Position numbers and translations under genes: made by a program. Below, one piece after another: positions 44,616 to 52,567 of a DNA stretch of 64,000 nt. Source of the stretch: Pseudomonas sp. R28(2017). GTDB taxonomy: Bacteria; Pseudomonadota; Gammaproteobacteria; Pseudomonadales; Pseudomonadaceae. Where the stretch lies: positions 1 through 64,000 of the forward strand of contig NZ_NEHW01000023.1 in NCBI RefSeq assembly GCF_002112505.1, in the 5' to 3' direction. The first letter of the stretch is position 1, and every line of letters begins with the position of its first letter. The notes under the pieces were generated by a model that was given only the letters and a program-made list of their open reading frames with translations, did not search any database and was not told where the DNA came from.

Positions 44616-47600
44616 TCACTGCGCGTTGAAGAAGAACCGCTGCGCCGCCGCAGGTGTGATGCCAGCGCGGTAGACGCTACCCGGATCGTTGCTGGTCAGG
44701 TAGCGCTGCGCTGCAGTCTTGAGGTGACCCACGATGAAACCCGCCTTGGGCGTCTCCAGTGCCGGGTAGTGGAAGTGGGCATACCACAGCACTTCACCGT
44801 CATGGCTGATGGCGTATTCGTCCATGAAGTCGGCAGGGCGGCCCTTGACCTTGGCCAGGCGTGTGCGGCCGGGTGTTGCGCTGACCTGCACCTGGTCGTG
44901 TTCAATCAGGTACTGCACATCGCCCATGCGCGGCAACTGCGCCAGGGCGGCGCGGGTTCGCAGGCGAGGCGCCGCCTGGCTGAGCCGCTCGCTCTGCTGG
45001 TACAAGGCCTGCATCACGAAGGCGGCGTCCTCTTCGCGAGGTGCCGCGTCGGTCTGGTTTGCAGCGGTCAGGCGGGCTTCGATGGCGTTGATCTGCCCCA
45101 GCAGTTCCTCACGCTGCTGGTTGACCTGCTCCTCGATTTCCACCGGCAGGAACGTGCCGCTGGTGTGCGCTTCAAGCTTTTGCAGGCGTTCATCGGCCCT
45201 GCGCATCAGCGCGCTGCTTTCCTTGAGCAGGCGTTTGAGCGACTTGCCGGCGGTGGCAGGGCGCGGTTCGCTTTGATGGGCAATCTCTACCCAGTTGCCA
45301 TCTTCCAGGCGGTAGGCCCGGCTGGGCACATGCTCGTCTGGCCCGGTGACATCGACAATCGAAGCATCGTTCTTGCGTGGTTCACCTAGCAGAAGGCCAT
45401 GTTCCTGGGTTTCGATCAGGCCTGGCAATTGCCGGCGCAATTGCGCCACGGTCACGGTGGGCGGGTAGGAAGGCAGCTCATCGAGATCGGCCTTGACGCC
45501 ATTGTCGATGTCATCCAGGTCATTGGCCAGCTCGGCGAGGGTGCGTTTGGTCGCCGTGTCGGCCTGGGTAGCGTCAAGGTTCTGCAGTTGCCGGCGCACG
45601 CTGGCCAGCTTTTCGCCCAGGCCTTGCAGCAAACGGACCTTGGCCTCGTCACTGGCGATGTCGGTGGTCAGGAACTGAACGCGCTGGCCCATCACCAGCT
45701 GGATTCCGTTCCACAGGCGTTCCAGCCAGTACAGGCCCTCTTCACCCAGCGCATGCACGAATGTCAGGCGATTGATCAGCGTCTCGACATGCAGGAACCG
45801 CAGCGCCACGGGCTGCTCACGGGTAACCTTGAGTTGCGTGATCGACTCGTACCATCGGTTGATGTCGGGTTGGCTACGGCTACTGGACTGCTGCAGCCGG
45901 GCCTGATGTTGGCCGAGGATACGGGTGGTGTCCATCAGCTGATCGAGCAACGGCGCCAGTTCGCTCAGGCGTTGCCCGGCGATCCTGCTGTCCGCATCGC
46001 TGAGTGACTCCCCCAGTGTCTGCTTGTGCGCAAGCTTGAGTAATTGCTCCCGTTGCCCTTGGTAGAGCTCATGCAGCGCGCTGAGCATGGTTTGCCGCGC
46101 CATGCCGGCCTGATACAGCAGCTTGGCACGGTTGAGCTTGAAGTCACGGGTTCCGCCAGTGAGTGTATCCAGTCGTTCGAAGTCGTCGAGATACTGCTCC
46201 CAGAACTGGGCCAAGGCTTGCACCCGGGCCAGCGAAGCTTTCAGGGTGGCGGGGTCGGCGGTATCCATTTTTGCCACTTCGGCCGCCAGCGCGTCGGTTT
46301 GCGCGTGGGCGCGACTGCTGGTCGCCCCGATACGCGCCGTCACCTCTTGCAGGGCCTGGCGGTTGGCTTCCCGGGTTTGCTGAATACGTTTGCCCAGGGG
46401 CATGCCGCCCTGCAGGCGCAAGCCCAGGTCCAGCTGCCAGCTGCCGTTCTGGTCGCGCTTGAGCCAGGGGCCAGGCGTGCGGTCGGGGCCGATGATGCGA
46501 ATCTGGTCGGTGTCCGAATCTGCCGTCACCTCGAAGGGCTGTCCGTCGATGACGGCATGCAAGCGGTTTTCGTGCAGGTACAGCCCGCCCAGCGGCCCGC
46601 TCGGCGCGGGGCTGTGCAACTGCGATACCGCTACGACGGCCTGCAGGGACTTCAGTTGTTGCCGTTGGCTGGCCGAGAGCTTGCGCCTGGCGGATGCCCA
46701 GCTGAAATCCAGAAGCTCGGGCTGCGCTGGCGTAATGCTGGTTTGCGGCATCGAAGCGGCGGCAGAGGCTGGCGGAGTCTGTCCGCCTGGTTCGGCGGGT
46801 GGTTCTGGCAGCAGTTCCAGGCGTTCCCGAAACAGCGCGTGGGAAAACAGCAACATGGCGATATTGACCAACAGGTTCACCAACGCCATGCGATGCTCGG
46901 TCGGGTTCTGCTCGTCGGCAGATTCGACGTATGCCGCCAGTGCCACCTCCATCTGCGCCAGCCAGGCGATAGTGTTGACCAGCTTGCCGGCCACGGGGAG
47001 CACTGAGTTGAGCAACAGCCAGCCGAGTTTTCCCCAGCTCAGCACCCGGGTTTGCTCGCTGGTCGCTGCATGCTGGCGGAAGCGGTCGATGGTTTCTTCC
47101 ACGCACGCCTGGTAGATCGCCGCGCCGGGGTCGGTCGAGGCGGGTTCGATGGTCAGCTGGACAGGGGCGGGGGTGCTCAGCGGGATCTGGCTGGTGTCAT
47201 CCAGCGGGTGGAACAGATGCGGTTCGAGGAATCCACCGTGGGCGTAGATTTTCCGCACGTCCGGCGCCAGCCGCTGCAGCATGTCGGTCTGCAGTTCGCC
47301 CGGCGTGCCGAGCGCGACGAACAGCGCCAGGCGGTCGGCGAATTGCAGGAGCGTGGGGGTATGCAGCGGCCGGTACAGAAGGCACGGTAACCGCGCGGGG
47401 GTCTCTGCTTCGATCAACCAGGTGTTGTGCGGGTGATCAGCGGTTGCTCCTGGCGAGCTGATGAAGCCCAGTGGCCGGATCACCCAGCGTGGCGAGCCGG
47501 TCGCCAGTTGCGGGTTGAGCGCCAGGGCAATGCGTTCGGCAGCATCCTTGTCGATGTCCTGACCCCTCAGGTGCATTTCCAACGCTTGCGCGGGCAGCTG

Positions 47601-49154
47601 GGAACGGAGTTGCCGGGTCAGCAATTGCACGCGCTCCTGTCGTTGAAGCGGATCGTCGAGCATTTTCTGGCGGAGCATGGCCGGGTACGCGCTGCCGATG
47701 TCGAGTTCTGTGATGATCGTGCGCAGGTAGCTTTCGCTCAGCCAGGCCGGGAGCGCGCCGCCGTCGCGAGTGAGGGTGACTTTGCCCGGCTTGAGCAAGC
47801 CCAGGTTGCCAATGGCCAGCTGGGCCAGGCTGAAGGTGACAGGCGTGATTTCACCGGCCTGGATCACTCCGCCTTGCCCGGGCACGGCAGTGGCGGTGAC
47901 CTGGTGGTTGATCACCTTCACCTGGCTGGGCTCAGGCGCGCTGTCGGGGTGATCGTGCTGCATGCGTGTTGAAAGTCGATGGTTGGCAAAGTCTTCAGCG
48001 TTGTCGATGCCGTCCAGCCAGAACTGGCCCTGCGCCCGGTCATACCCTTCAGCGATGTCGGCCAGCAGATTGCTGTAATGCAGCAAAACAGGGCTGTCGG
48101 CGTTACGCAGCCAGTCGGGCAGGCGCTCGTTGAGCGAGGCGCGACGGGCGGTTTCAAGGTCATCGCATTGGTCGAACATGGCGCTGAGTTGATCGACCAG
48201 CAGGGTCAGGGCAATCGGGTCCGGTACTGGGGTGGACTGCTTGCCGACGTGCTGGATCGCTCGAAGTTGTTGCGCCAGCATGCCCCGCGACTGGTGCTCG
48301 AACGCATCCCCCGTGGACGGCTGGAGGGTGACCCTGCGCGGCGCGTTACGAGCTGCTGCAGGCCAGCGGATGCCTATGTCTTCCAGCAGCGCCTGGCGGG
48401 AGCTGAAATCGAGGAGCCTGCCCGTCAGCGTGTACAGCAGCGTGATGGCGGCTGTCGGCTGGCTGTCGGCGCGCTCGATGAGCAGGGCGCTGGCCAGGTC
48501 GACATCCAGCTTGCCGTCGCTCGAGCAATCGATGCTCAGTTCACTGACCGCCAGCATCGCCGTGTTGCTCCAGGCTTGCCGCGAGGCGGCTTTTGGATAA
48601 TCGTGCAGCAGCCGAGCGGTGCCCAGGGCCAGCGAGGGCAGGCTACCTGTCTGATAGTGGCTGTCGATGGATTGCCCGAATACTCGTCGCAGGTAACCCG
48701 CATACCAGTTCCAGGGCGATTGCCCGCTTTCATCGGGCTGGTCCCAGTAGGCGATCAGTTGCTGCAGGTGCTCATCGATCAGGCACGGGGCGACCTGATT
48801 GATCAGTTGCTCTACCGCGGAAAGTTCGACAGTCAGGGCCCAGGCGGGGTCAGGCTGATGATGATGGGTGAGATAATCATCGCCTTCAGTAAGATGCAGG
48901 GTGAGTTTGCTGCAGTAGGCTTCAACCACCGCTTGCGCCAATGGCCGGATCCACACCGTGCCGTGCCATGGCACCCAACTGACCAGATTGAGACTGGCTG
49001 GCTCCAGAGTCGCGCTCAGCCCGTGTTGCCGCCATCGTGACCGCACCATGGAGGTGGCTGTGTCAAGCAGCGTGGGGCGTTTTGCGAAGCGGCGGGCCAC
49101 CTGGCAGTCGAGATTGGTGTGCAGCGCCAGGCGCTGGACGAGGGTGTCGGTCAT
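44616..49154 (-). CDS. Giant dermonecrotic-toxin-type protein without LRR/NEL
   Basis: A 1512-aa protein. The N-terminal half is of the toxin type seen in the three NEL proteins: a PCLLYRPLHTPTLLQFADRLALF segment (about residue 600) parallels their LLYLPDDHE...F segment, and an extended hydrophobic region at about 705-785 (LGWLLLNSVLPVAGKLVNTIAWL, MALVNLLVNIAMLLFSHALF) parallels their membrane-like stretch. There are no leucine-rich repeats and no NEL Cys motif. The C-terminal half is largely helical and coiled-coil-like (about 960-1110 and 1200-1420) and ends with a distinct block (FMDEYAISHDGEVLWYAHFHYP, GHLKTAAQRY). Activity is unknown; no signal peptide or secretion motif is evident. The ATG at 49154 has a poor Shine-Dalgarno. 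Assignment rests on architecture, so moderate confidence. Confidence 0.75.
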   Translation of the reverse strand: MTDTLVQRLALHTNLDCQVARRFAKRPTLLDTATSMVRSRWRQHGLSATLEPASLNLVSWVPWHGTVWIRPLAQAVVEAYCSKLTLHLTEGDDYLTHHHQPDPAWALTVELSAVEQLINQVAPCLIDEHLQQLIAYWDQPDESGQSPWNWYAGYLRRVFGQSIDSHYQTGSLPSLALGTARLLHDYPKAASRQAWSNTAMLAVSELSIDCSSDGKLDVDLASALLIERADSQPTAAITLLYTLTGRLLDFSSRQALLEDIGIRWPAAARNAPRRVTLQPSTGDAFEHQSRGMLAQQLRAIQHVGKQSTPVPDPIALTLLVDQLSAMFDQCDDLETARRASLNERLPDWLRNADSPVLLHYSNLLADIAEGYDRAQGQFWLDGIDNAEDFANHRLSTRMQHDHPDSAPEPSQVKVINHQVTATAVPGQGGVIQAGEITPVTFSLAQLAIGNLGLLKPGKVTLTRDGGALPAWLSESYLRTIITELDIGSAYPAMLRQKMLDDPLQRQERVQLLTRQLRSQLPAQALEMHLRGQDIDKDAAERIALALNPQLATGSPRWVIRPLGFISSPGATADHPHNTWLIEAETPARLPCLLYRPLHTPTLLQFADRLALFVALGTPGELQTDMLQRLAPDVRKIYAHGGFLEPHLFHPLDDTSQIPLSTPAPVQLTIEPASTDPGAAIYQACVEETIDRFRQHAATSEQTRVLSWGKLGWLLLNSVLPVAGKLVNTIAWLAQMEVALAAYVESADEQNPTEHRMALVNLLVNIAMLLFSHALFRERLELLPEPPAEPGGQTPPASAAASMPQTSITPAQPELLDFSWASARRKLSASQRQQLKSLQAVVAVSQLHSPAPSGPLGGLYLHENRLHAVIDGQPFEVTADSDTDQIRIIGPDRTPGPWLKRDQNGSWQLDLGLRLQGGMPLGKRIQQTREANRQALQEVTARIGATSSRAHAQTDALAAEVAKMDTADPATLKASLARVQALAQFWEQYLDDFERLDTLTGGTRDFKLNRAKLLYQAGMARQTMLSALHELYQGQREQLLKLAHKQTLGESLSDADSRIAGQRLSELAPLLDQLMDTTRILGQHQARLQQSSSRSQPDINRWYESITQLKVTREQPVALRFLHVETLINRLTFVHALGEEGLYWLERLWNGIQLVMGQRVQFLTTDIASDEAKVRLLQGLGEKLASVRRQLQNLDATQADTATKRTLAELANDLDDIDNGVKADLDELPSYPPTVTVAQLRRQLPGLIETQEHGLLLGEPRKNDASIVDVTGPDEHVPSRAYRLEDGNWVEIAHQSEPRPATAGKSLKRLLKESSALMRRADERLQKLEAHTSGTFLPVEIEEQVNQQREELLGQINAIEARLTAANQTDAAPREEDAAFVMQALYQQSERLSQAAPRLRTRAALAQLPRMGDVQYLIEHDQVQVSATPGRTRLAKVKGRPADFMDEYAISHDGEVLWYAHFHYPALETPKAGFIVGHLKTAAQRYLTSNDPGSVYRAGITPAAAQRFFFNAQ

Positions 49155-49453
49155 GATCTGTCGCTCATCTGCTGGAAACAGTCATCAGGCGACATTTGAT
49201 CCGGGTGGCTGTATTAGCCCGTTGACACCCGCGGGGCATCTGTTACGTGCTGTGCCTCAGGGTGCCGGCGAGCAGATTCCAGCCCTTTGGGGTAATTTCC
49301 CCGGTGATTGCTGTTGCTCATGGCGGCTTGGCGCCTTAGACTGCCGCCCCCTGTAAAAGAGTGCCGGTTGGCGCTTGAAGAATTCCGCTGCCGATGCCAA
49401 GGCGCCGGCGGCACCTGAATCGCCCAAATGCACATTTTTTCATAGAGAAATCG
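49155..49453. promoter_or_regulatory. Divergent intergenic region between toxin gene and dksA2
   Basis: 299 bp with no credible gene. It must hold promoters for both flanking genes. A sigma70-like promoter for dksA2 is visible at 49314-49342; on the toxin side I see no clear promoter. Local symmetry includes ggggtaatttcccc at 49290-49303. Confidence 0.5.
49314..49342 (+). promoter_or_regulatory. Sigma70-like promoter of dksA2
   Basis: TTGCTC (49314-49319), a 17-bp spacer and TAGACT (49337-49342), about 110 bases before the ATG. The -35 is 4/6 and the -10 is 4/6, so this is a plausible but unproven promoter. Confidence 0.45.
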
Positions 49454-49858
49454 ATGACCAAGGAACAGTTGCTGGCCATGTCGGCCGATGACTACATGAA
49501 CGCTGACCAGCTGGCTTTCTTCGCTGGCCTGCTGCAGGCGATGAAAGTCGAAACCCATGAACGCATCGAGCTGAGCCGTGCCACCATCGAAGGCCTGGAT
49601 ACCCCGTCGGATCCTGCCGACGTGGCGTCGGTCGAAGAAGAGCGTAGCTGGCTGGTCAATGCCATCGACCGCGACCAGCGCTTGCTGCCGCAACTGGAAA
49701 TGGCCCTGGACCGCATCTCCGACGAGAGCTTCGGCTGGTGCGATGACAGCGGTGAGCCGATTGGCCTCAAACGTCTGCTGATCAGCCCGACCACCAAGTA
49801 CTGCATCGAGGCCCAGGAGCGCCACGAGCAGCTCGACCGCCACCAGCGCCAGGTCTGA
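49454..49858 (+). CDS. DksA2-like RNA polymerase secondary-channel factor
   Basis: A 134-aa TraR/DksA-family protein. The coiled-coil tip carries the functional D53-x-x-D56-x-A58 motif (DPADVA), which in DksA contacts RNA polymerase and allows ppGpp synergy. Only two of the four zinc-finger cysteines remain: C96 and C117, with S99 and A120 in the other positions. This is the pattern of P. aeruginosa DksA2, a zinc-independent DksA that can replace DksA in zinc limitation. P. aeruginosa DksA2 is under Zur control, but I found no obvious Zur box here. The start at 49454 is chosen by homology; 20 upstream in-frame codons are not DksA-like. Confidence 0.88.
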   Translation: MTKEQLLAMSADDYMNADQLAFFAGLLQAMKVETHERIELSRATIEGLDTPSDPADVASVEEERSWLVNAIDRDQRLLPQLEMALDRISDESFGWCDDSGEPIGLKRLLISPTTKYCIEAQERHEQLDRHQRQV

Positions 49859-49873
49859 CCCGGCGCAGTGTGC

Positions 49874-49905
49874 AAAGCCCCATGGAGCAATCCTTGGGGC
49901 TTTTT
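49874..49905 (+). terminator. Intrinsic terminator of dksA2
   Basis: A 9-bp stem aaagcccca / tggggcttt with a 12-nt loop, ending in a run of five T. It begins 15 bases after the dksA2 stop. Confidence 0.85.
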
Positions 49906-50045
49906 GCGTTTGCTGCCTGAAGGGCCTTGCGGCATTTATTGCTCAAGGCGTAACACTGCTTGTACCAGGATGCGCTGTTACACGGCATTGGCTGGGCGTA
50001 TCATGACCTTATCGTTAGGGTGCTATCTAAGTGCCGGAGGGAATG

Positions 50046-50240
50046 ATGAACAGCCGAGTCGATGTAGCGGTCATGATCGGTTCAGGTGTGCCAGCCAGCC
50101 TGCAGGCGTTGGGCAAGCGGGTATGTTGGGTGGTCCTGGTCAATGGCGAGCGCCGAGGTACAGCATTCGCCACCCGTGGGGAGGCCATGGAATGCCAGGC
50201 CGCCTGGTTGCAGCTCATGCAAGAAGGCCACGCGGCCTGA
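50046..50240 (+). CDS. Small hypothetical protein
   Basis: A 64-aa protein (MNSRVDVAVMIGSGVPASLQALGKRVCWVVLVNGERRG...). There are three possible starts; ATG 50046 is preferred because GGAGGG (50036-50041) is 4-5 bases upstream, while ATG 50043 would be too close and GTG 50031 has no ribosome site. It is soluble, with one Cys and a beta-rich look. It is convergent with the next small gene, 6 bp apart. Function unknown. Confidence 0.7.
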   Translation: MNSRVDVAVMIGSGVPASLQALGKRVCWVVLVNGERRGTAFATRGEAMECQAAWLQLMQEGHAA

Positions 50241-50246
50241 GCGGTT

Positions 50247-50444
50247 TCAGGCTTCCAGGCTGCGGGCCAGTGCGCAGGCATCGCGGTGCAGGCGGCGAAA
50301 ACCCTTGACCCTGCCCGTGGCGCTTTCGGTAACGTGGAAGAACTCGATACCGGCAGGGATGACCACATAGCGTGGCCTGTTGCTGGCGCATGTGAGGTAA
50401 GAAATGTTCTTTACCTCTCGACGGATTTCAGTGTTTTCGTGCAT
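50247..50444 (-). CDS. Small hypothetical protein
   Basis: A 65-aa protein beginning MHENTEIRREVKNISYLTCASNRPRYVVIPAGIEFFHV and ending CALARSLEA, mixed alpha/beta with no membrane segment. ATG 50444 has GGGGA 5 bases upstream; an ATG two codons earlier (50450) overlaps that Shine-Dalgarno. No family recognised. Confidence 0.65.
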   Translation of the reverse strand: MHENTEIRREVKNISYLTCASNRPRYVVIPAGIEFFHVTESATGRVKGFRRLHRDACALARSLEA

Positions 50445-50751
50445 ATTCATTCCCCGGTAATACGCTGATGGATACCTGAGCCCGTTCTGCCGAGGGGCTT
50501 GCAGTTATCTATTGCATCTTTTCTGGCGGGTTTGTTGTCAGACATTACGCTTCCCTGACGGGGAATATGCCGAAAGCCTGCTTAGAGGCCATATCTGGCA
50601 AGCCAGAGTAAAGTTTCCTGCGTGCTGCATCGTCAGCAGGCACAGACGTTTCGTGCATCACTTTATTATTCTTTTCGCCTATCGAATTGAAATGGCCGCG
50701 CCTCACCGACTCCGAGTGAGGGCGGATGTCACCGGTTTGAGGATTACTTCA
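50445..50751. other. AT-richer gap before the 156-aa hypothetical gene
   Basis: 307 bp that must drive the small gene on the left and the two genes on the right. The stretch 50655-50695 (ctttattattcttttcgcc) is the most AT-rich in this part of the window and is a likely promoter area. Although the downstream gene's frame stays open back to 50512, the residues there look non-biological (Cys- and Arg-rich), so it is treated as non-coding. Confidence 0.5.
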
Positions 50752-51222
50752 TTGGCAGTCAGTACACTGGATACCCACGCCTTGTTTGCCCTGGGCGATT
50801 TGCGCGGTAAGTTGGCCAAGCTGTTTCAGGGCCGTTTCATCTATGTCACCGAACAGAACCCCGAAGGCCTGTACATGGCCGAGATCGACACCGAAAGTGC
50901 CTTGGTGGTCGATGACAAGCAGCGCCTGGAACTGAAGGTCGGTGATCACTTCCGCGCCGCCGTGTTGCCTAGCCGCGAAGGTGGCAAACTGGAAATGCGC
51001 TTTCGCGAAATCAAGCTGAACGTCTACGGTGTGGGCGACTACGCGTTTGTTTCGGTGCCGGAAGGCGAGGGCATCGTGTTCCGCGAAGGCCAGGGCGTGA
51101 TGCTGGTGTTCGCCGCGCAGCAGCAGGTTCAGGAAGGCCTGGGCAAGTTGCTCAAGGCGGTGACCGGCAAGGTCGCCAAGTGGCGCAAGGGCGAGCTGAC
51201 CACCTTCAAGGCCAGTGAATGA
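50752..51222 (+). CDS. Hypothetical protein, conserved-type, TTG start
   Basis: A 156-aa protein (TTG start, giving MAVSTLDTHALFALGDLRGKLAKLFQGRFIYVTEQNPEGLYMAEIDTES...). The TTG at 50752 has TGAGG (50738-50742) 9 bases upstream, whereas the ATG at 50692 has no ribosome site and adds an Arg-rich tail. It is mostly beta-strand in appearance, with a C-terminal helix (QQVQEGLGKLLKAVTGKVAKW). It overlaps the next gene by ATGA, so the pair is coupled. Not recognised. Confidence 0.75.
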   Translation: MAVSTLDTHALFALGDLRGKLAKLFQGRFIYVTEQNPEGLYMAEIDTESALVVDDKQRLELKVGDHFRAAVLPSREGGKLEMRFREIKLNVYGVGDYAFVSVPEGEGIVFREGQGVMLVFAAQQQVQEGLGKLLKAVTGKVAKWRKGELTTFKASE

Positions 51223-51431
51223 ACACGAGTGACGAAGCGCCGGGTACGCGTGCCGAGTTTCATCGGCAGTACCAGGCGCAAGCCCTGGCTGAGGCTCAGC
51301 GCCTGTTGGCGCAGCGTGAGGTGATGGCTGGGGGCTGGCTGAGCTGGGTAGCGGCCCAGCTGTATCAGCTGAGCCCGCCACCCTATGCCGCCATGGTCCG
51401 GCGCGAGTTGCAGCGCCTGGCTCAAGGCTGA
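51219..51431 (+). CDS. Small hypothetical protein coupled to the preceding gene
   Basis: A 70-aa protein (MNTSDEAPGTRAEFHRQYQAQALAEAQRLLAQREVMAGGWLSWVAAQLYQLSPPPYAAMVRRELQRLAQG). It starts within the ATGA overlap with the upstream stop. It is predicted helical and basic at the C-terminus, with a short hydrophobic patch but no certain membrane helix. It is convergent with mnhG, 10 bp away. Function unknown. Confidence 0.72.
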   Translation: MNTSDEAPGTRAEFHRQYQAQALAEAQRLLAQREVMAGGWLSWVAAQLYQLSPPPYAAMVRRELQRLAQG

Positions 51432-51441
51432 GGCCAGCCGT

Positions 51442-51807
51442 TCAGTGGCCGTGATCGCGGCCGCTGCTCACTTCTTCAGGTACAGCCTCTTTCGACATGC
51501 GCTTGCGGAACAGCGCCGCCCGAGCCAGCAGCAGTGTGGTGACCGGTACGGTGATCGACAGCAGGATCGGGATCAGCCAGGCGTGCAGCACGGGGCGATC
51601 CTTGAGCCAGGAGAAGTAGATGATCGACGCCAGTGCCACGCACCAGGCACCGATCGTCGACGCCAGCGCCGGTGGGTGCATGCGCTGGAAGTAGTCTTTC
51701 AGGCGCAGCAGGCCAATGGCGCCGATCAGGGCGAAGAGGCTGCCGATCAGCAGCAGCGCGGCAGTGACCAGTTCCAGCCAGAACGGCAGTTCAAGGGTTT
51801 CGGTCAT
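51442..51807 (-). CDS. mnhG: Na+/H+ antiporter subunit G
   Basis: A 121-aa MrpG/MnhG-family membrane protein with three helices (ELVTAALLLIGSLFALIGAIGLLRL; ALASTIGAWCVALASIIYFSW; AWLIPILLSITVPVTTLLLARAALF). The family signature GAIGLLRLKDYFQRMHPP is present. It is the last gene of the six-gene, seven-subunit cation/proton antiporter operon, overlapping mnhF by 4 bp. It is needed for assembly or activity of the complex, with no enzymatic role of its own known. Confidence 0.93.
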   Translation of the reverse strand: MTETLELPFWLELVTAALLLIGSLFALIGAIGLLRLKDYFQRMHPPALASTIGAWCVALASIIYFSWLKDRPVLHAWLIPILLSITVPVTTLLLARAALFRKRMSKEAVPEEVSSGRDHGH

Positions 51808-52082
51808 TCGATCACCTCGCCACGCAGCAGGAACTTGGCCAGGGCGAACGATCCGACAAAGCCGAACAGGGCAATCAGCAATGCGCCCTCGAAGTAGGTG
51901 TCGCTGGCATAGCGGATCCCCAGCACCAGCATCGTCAGCATGGCCAGGATGTACAGATAGTCCAGCGCCAGCACCCGGTCCTGGGCGGAGGGGCCGCGAA
52001 ATAGCCGGATCAACGCCAGGCCCATGGCCAGGGCGAAGATGAACAGGCTGGCGAGGACTGCGTTGGCGAGCAGGCCTGTCAT
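51804..52082 (-). CDS. mnhF: Na+/H+ antiporter subunit F
   Basis: A 92-aa MrpF/MnhF protein with three hydrophobic helices and the family stretch RLFRGPSAQDRVLALDYLYILAM. The start ATG at 52082 overlaps the mnhE stop by 4 bp (ATGA). Part of the antiporter complex in the inner membrane. Confidence 0.92.
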   Translation of the reverse strand: MTGLLANAVLASLFIFALAMGLALIRLFRGPSAQDRVLALDYLYILAMLTMLVLGIRYASDTYFEGALLIALFGFVGSFALAKFLLRGEVIE

Positions 52083-52567
52083 TCGAAGATCTCCATCAAT
52101 GGGCGTTCGTAGGTGCGCTTGAAGTGCTCGATGAAGGCCGCTTCGTCGCTCAGATCGAACACATGCAGCAGCAGTACGCTGCGGTCCAGGGCCAGTTCCG
52201 ACCACACGGTGCCGGGTACCACGGTGGTGATCATCGACAGTGCCGCCAGGCCGTGGGCGTCGCGCAGGTCCAGTGGAATGTGCACGAAGGCGGAACGGGG
52301 CGGGCGTTGCCCGGCGCGCAGCACGCCGATGGCCACCAGCAGGTTGGAGTGGACGACATCGATGCCGACCCGGCCAATCAGCCTTGCCACCACCCACGGC
52401 TTGCGCACGTGCGCATGTTGCGGGCGCAGCGGTGCCATCAGCAGCGGGGCCAGCACGCCCAGTGCTGCGCCCAGCAACAGATTGCCGGGGCTGACCGAGA
52501 GGTTCAACAGCAGCCACAGCACGAACAATGCGGCCGACAGCAGCGGTGCGGGGAACAGTCGGCTCAT
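52079..52567 (-). CDS. mnhE: Na+/H+ antiporter subunit E
   Basis: A 162-aa MrpE/MnhE protein. Two N-terminal hydrophobic segments (LLSAALFVLWLLLNLSVSPGNLLLGAALGVLAPLLM) are followed by a cytoplasmic domain with the characteristic SMITTVVPGTVWSELALDRSVLLLHVFD. The start at 52567 overlaps the mnhD stop by ATGA. Confidence 0.93.
   Translation of the reverse strand: MSRLFPAPLLSAALFVLWLLLNLSVSPGNLLLGAALGVLAPLLMAPLRPQHAHVRKPWVVARLIGRVGIDVVHSNLLVAIGVLRAGQRPPRSAFVHIPLDLRDAHGLAALSMITTVVPGTVWSELALDRSVLLLHVFDLSDEAAFIEHFKRTYERPLMEIFE

Noticed and set aside
50512..50751. N-terminal 80-residue extension of the 156-aa hypothetical protein
   Set aside because: It is Cys- and Arg-rich, lacks a ribosome binding site, and the TTG at 50752 has a well-placed TGAGG.
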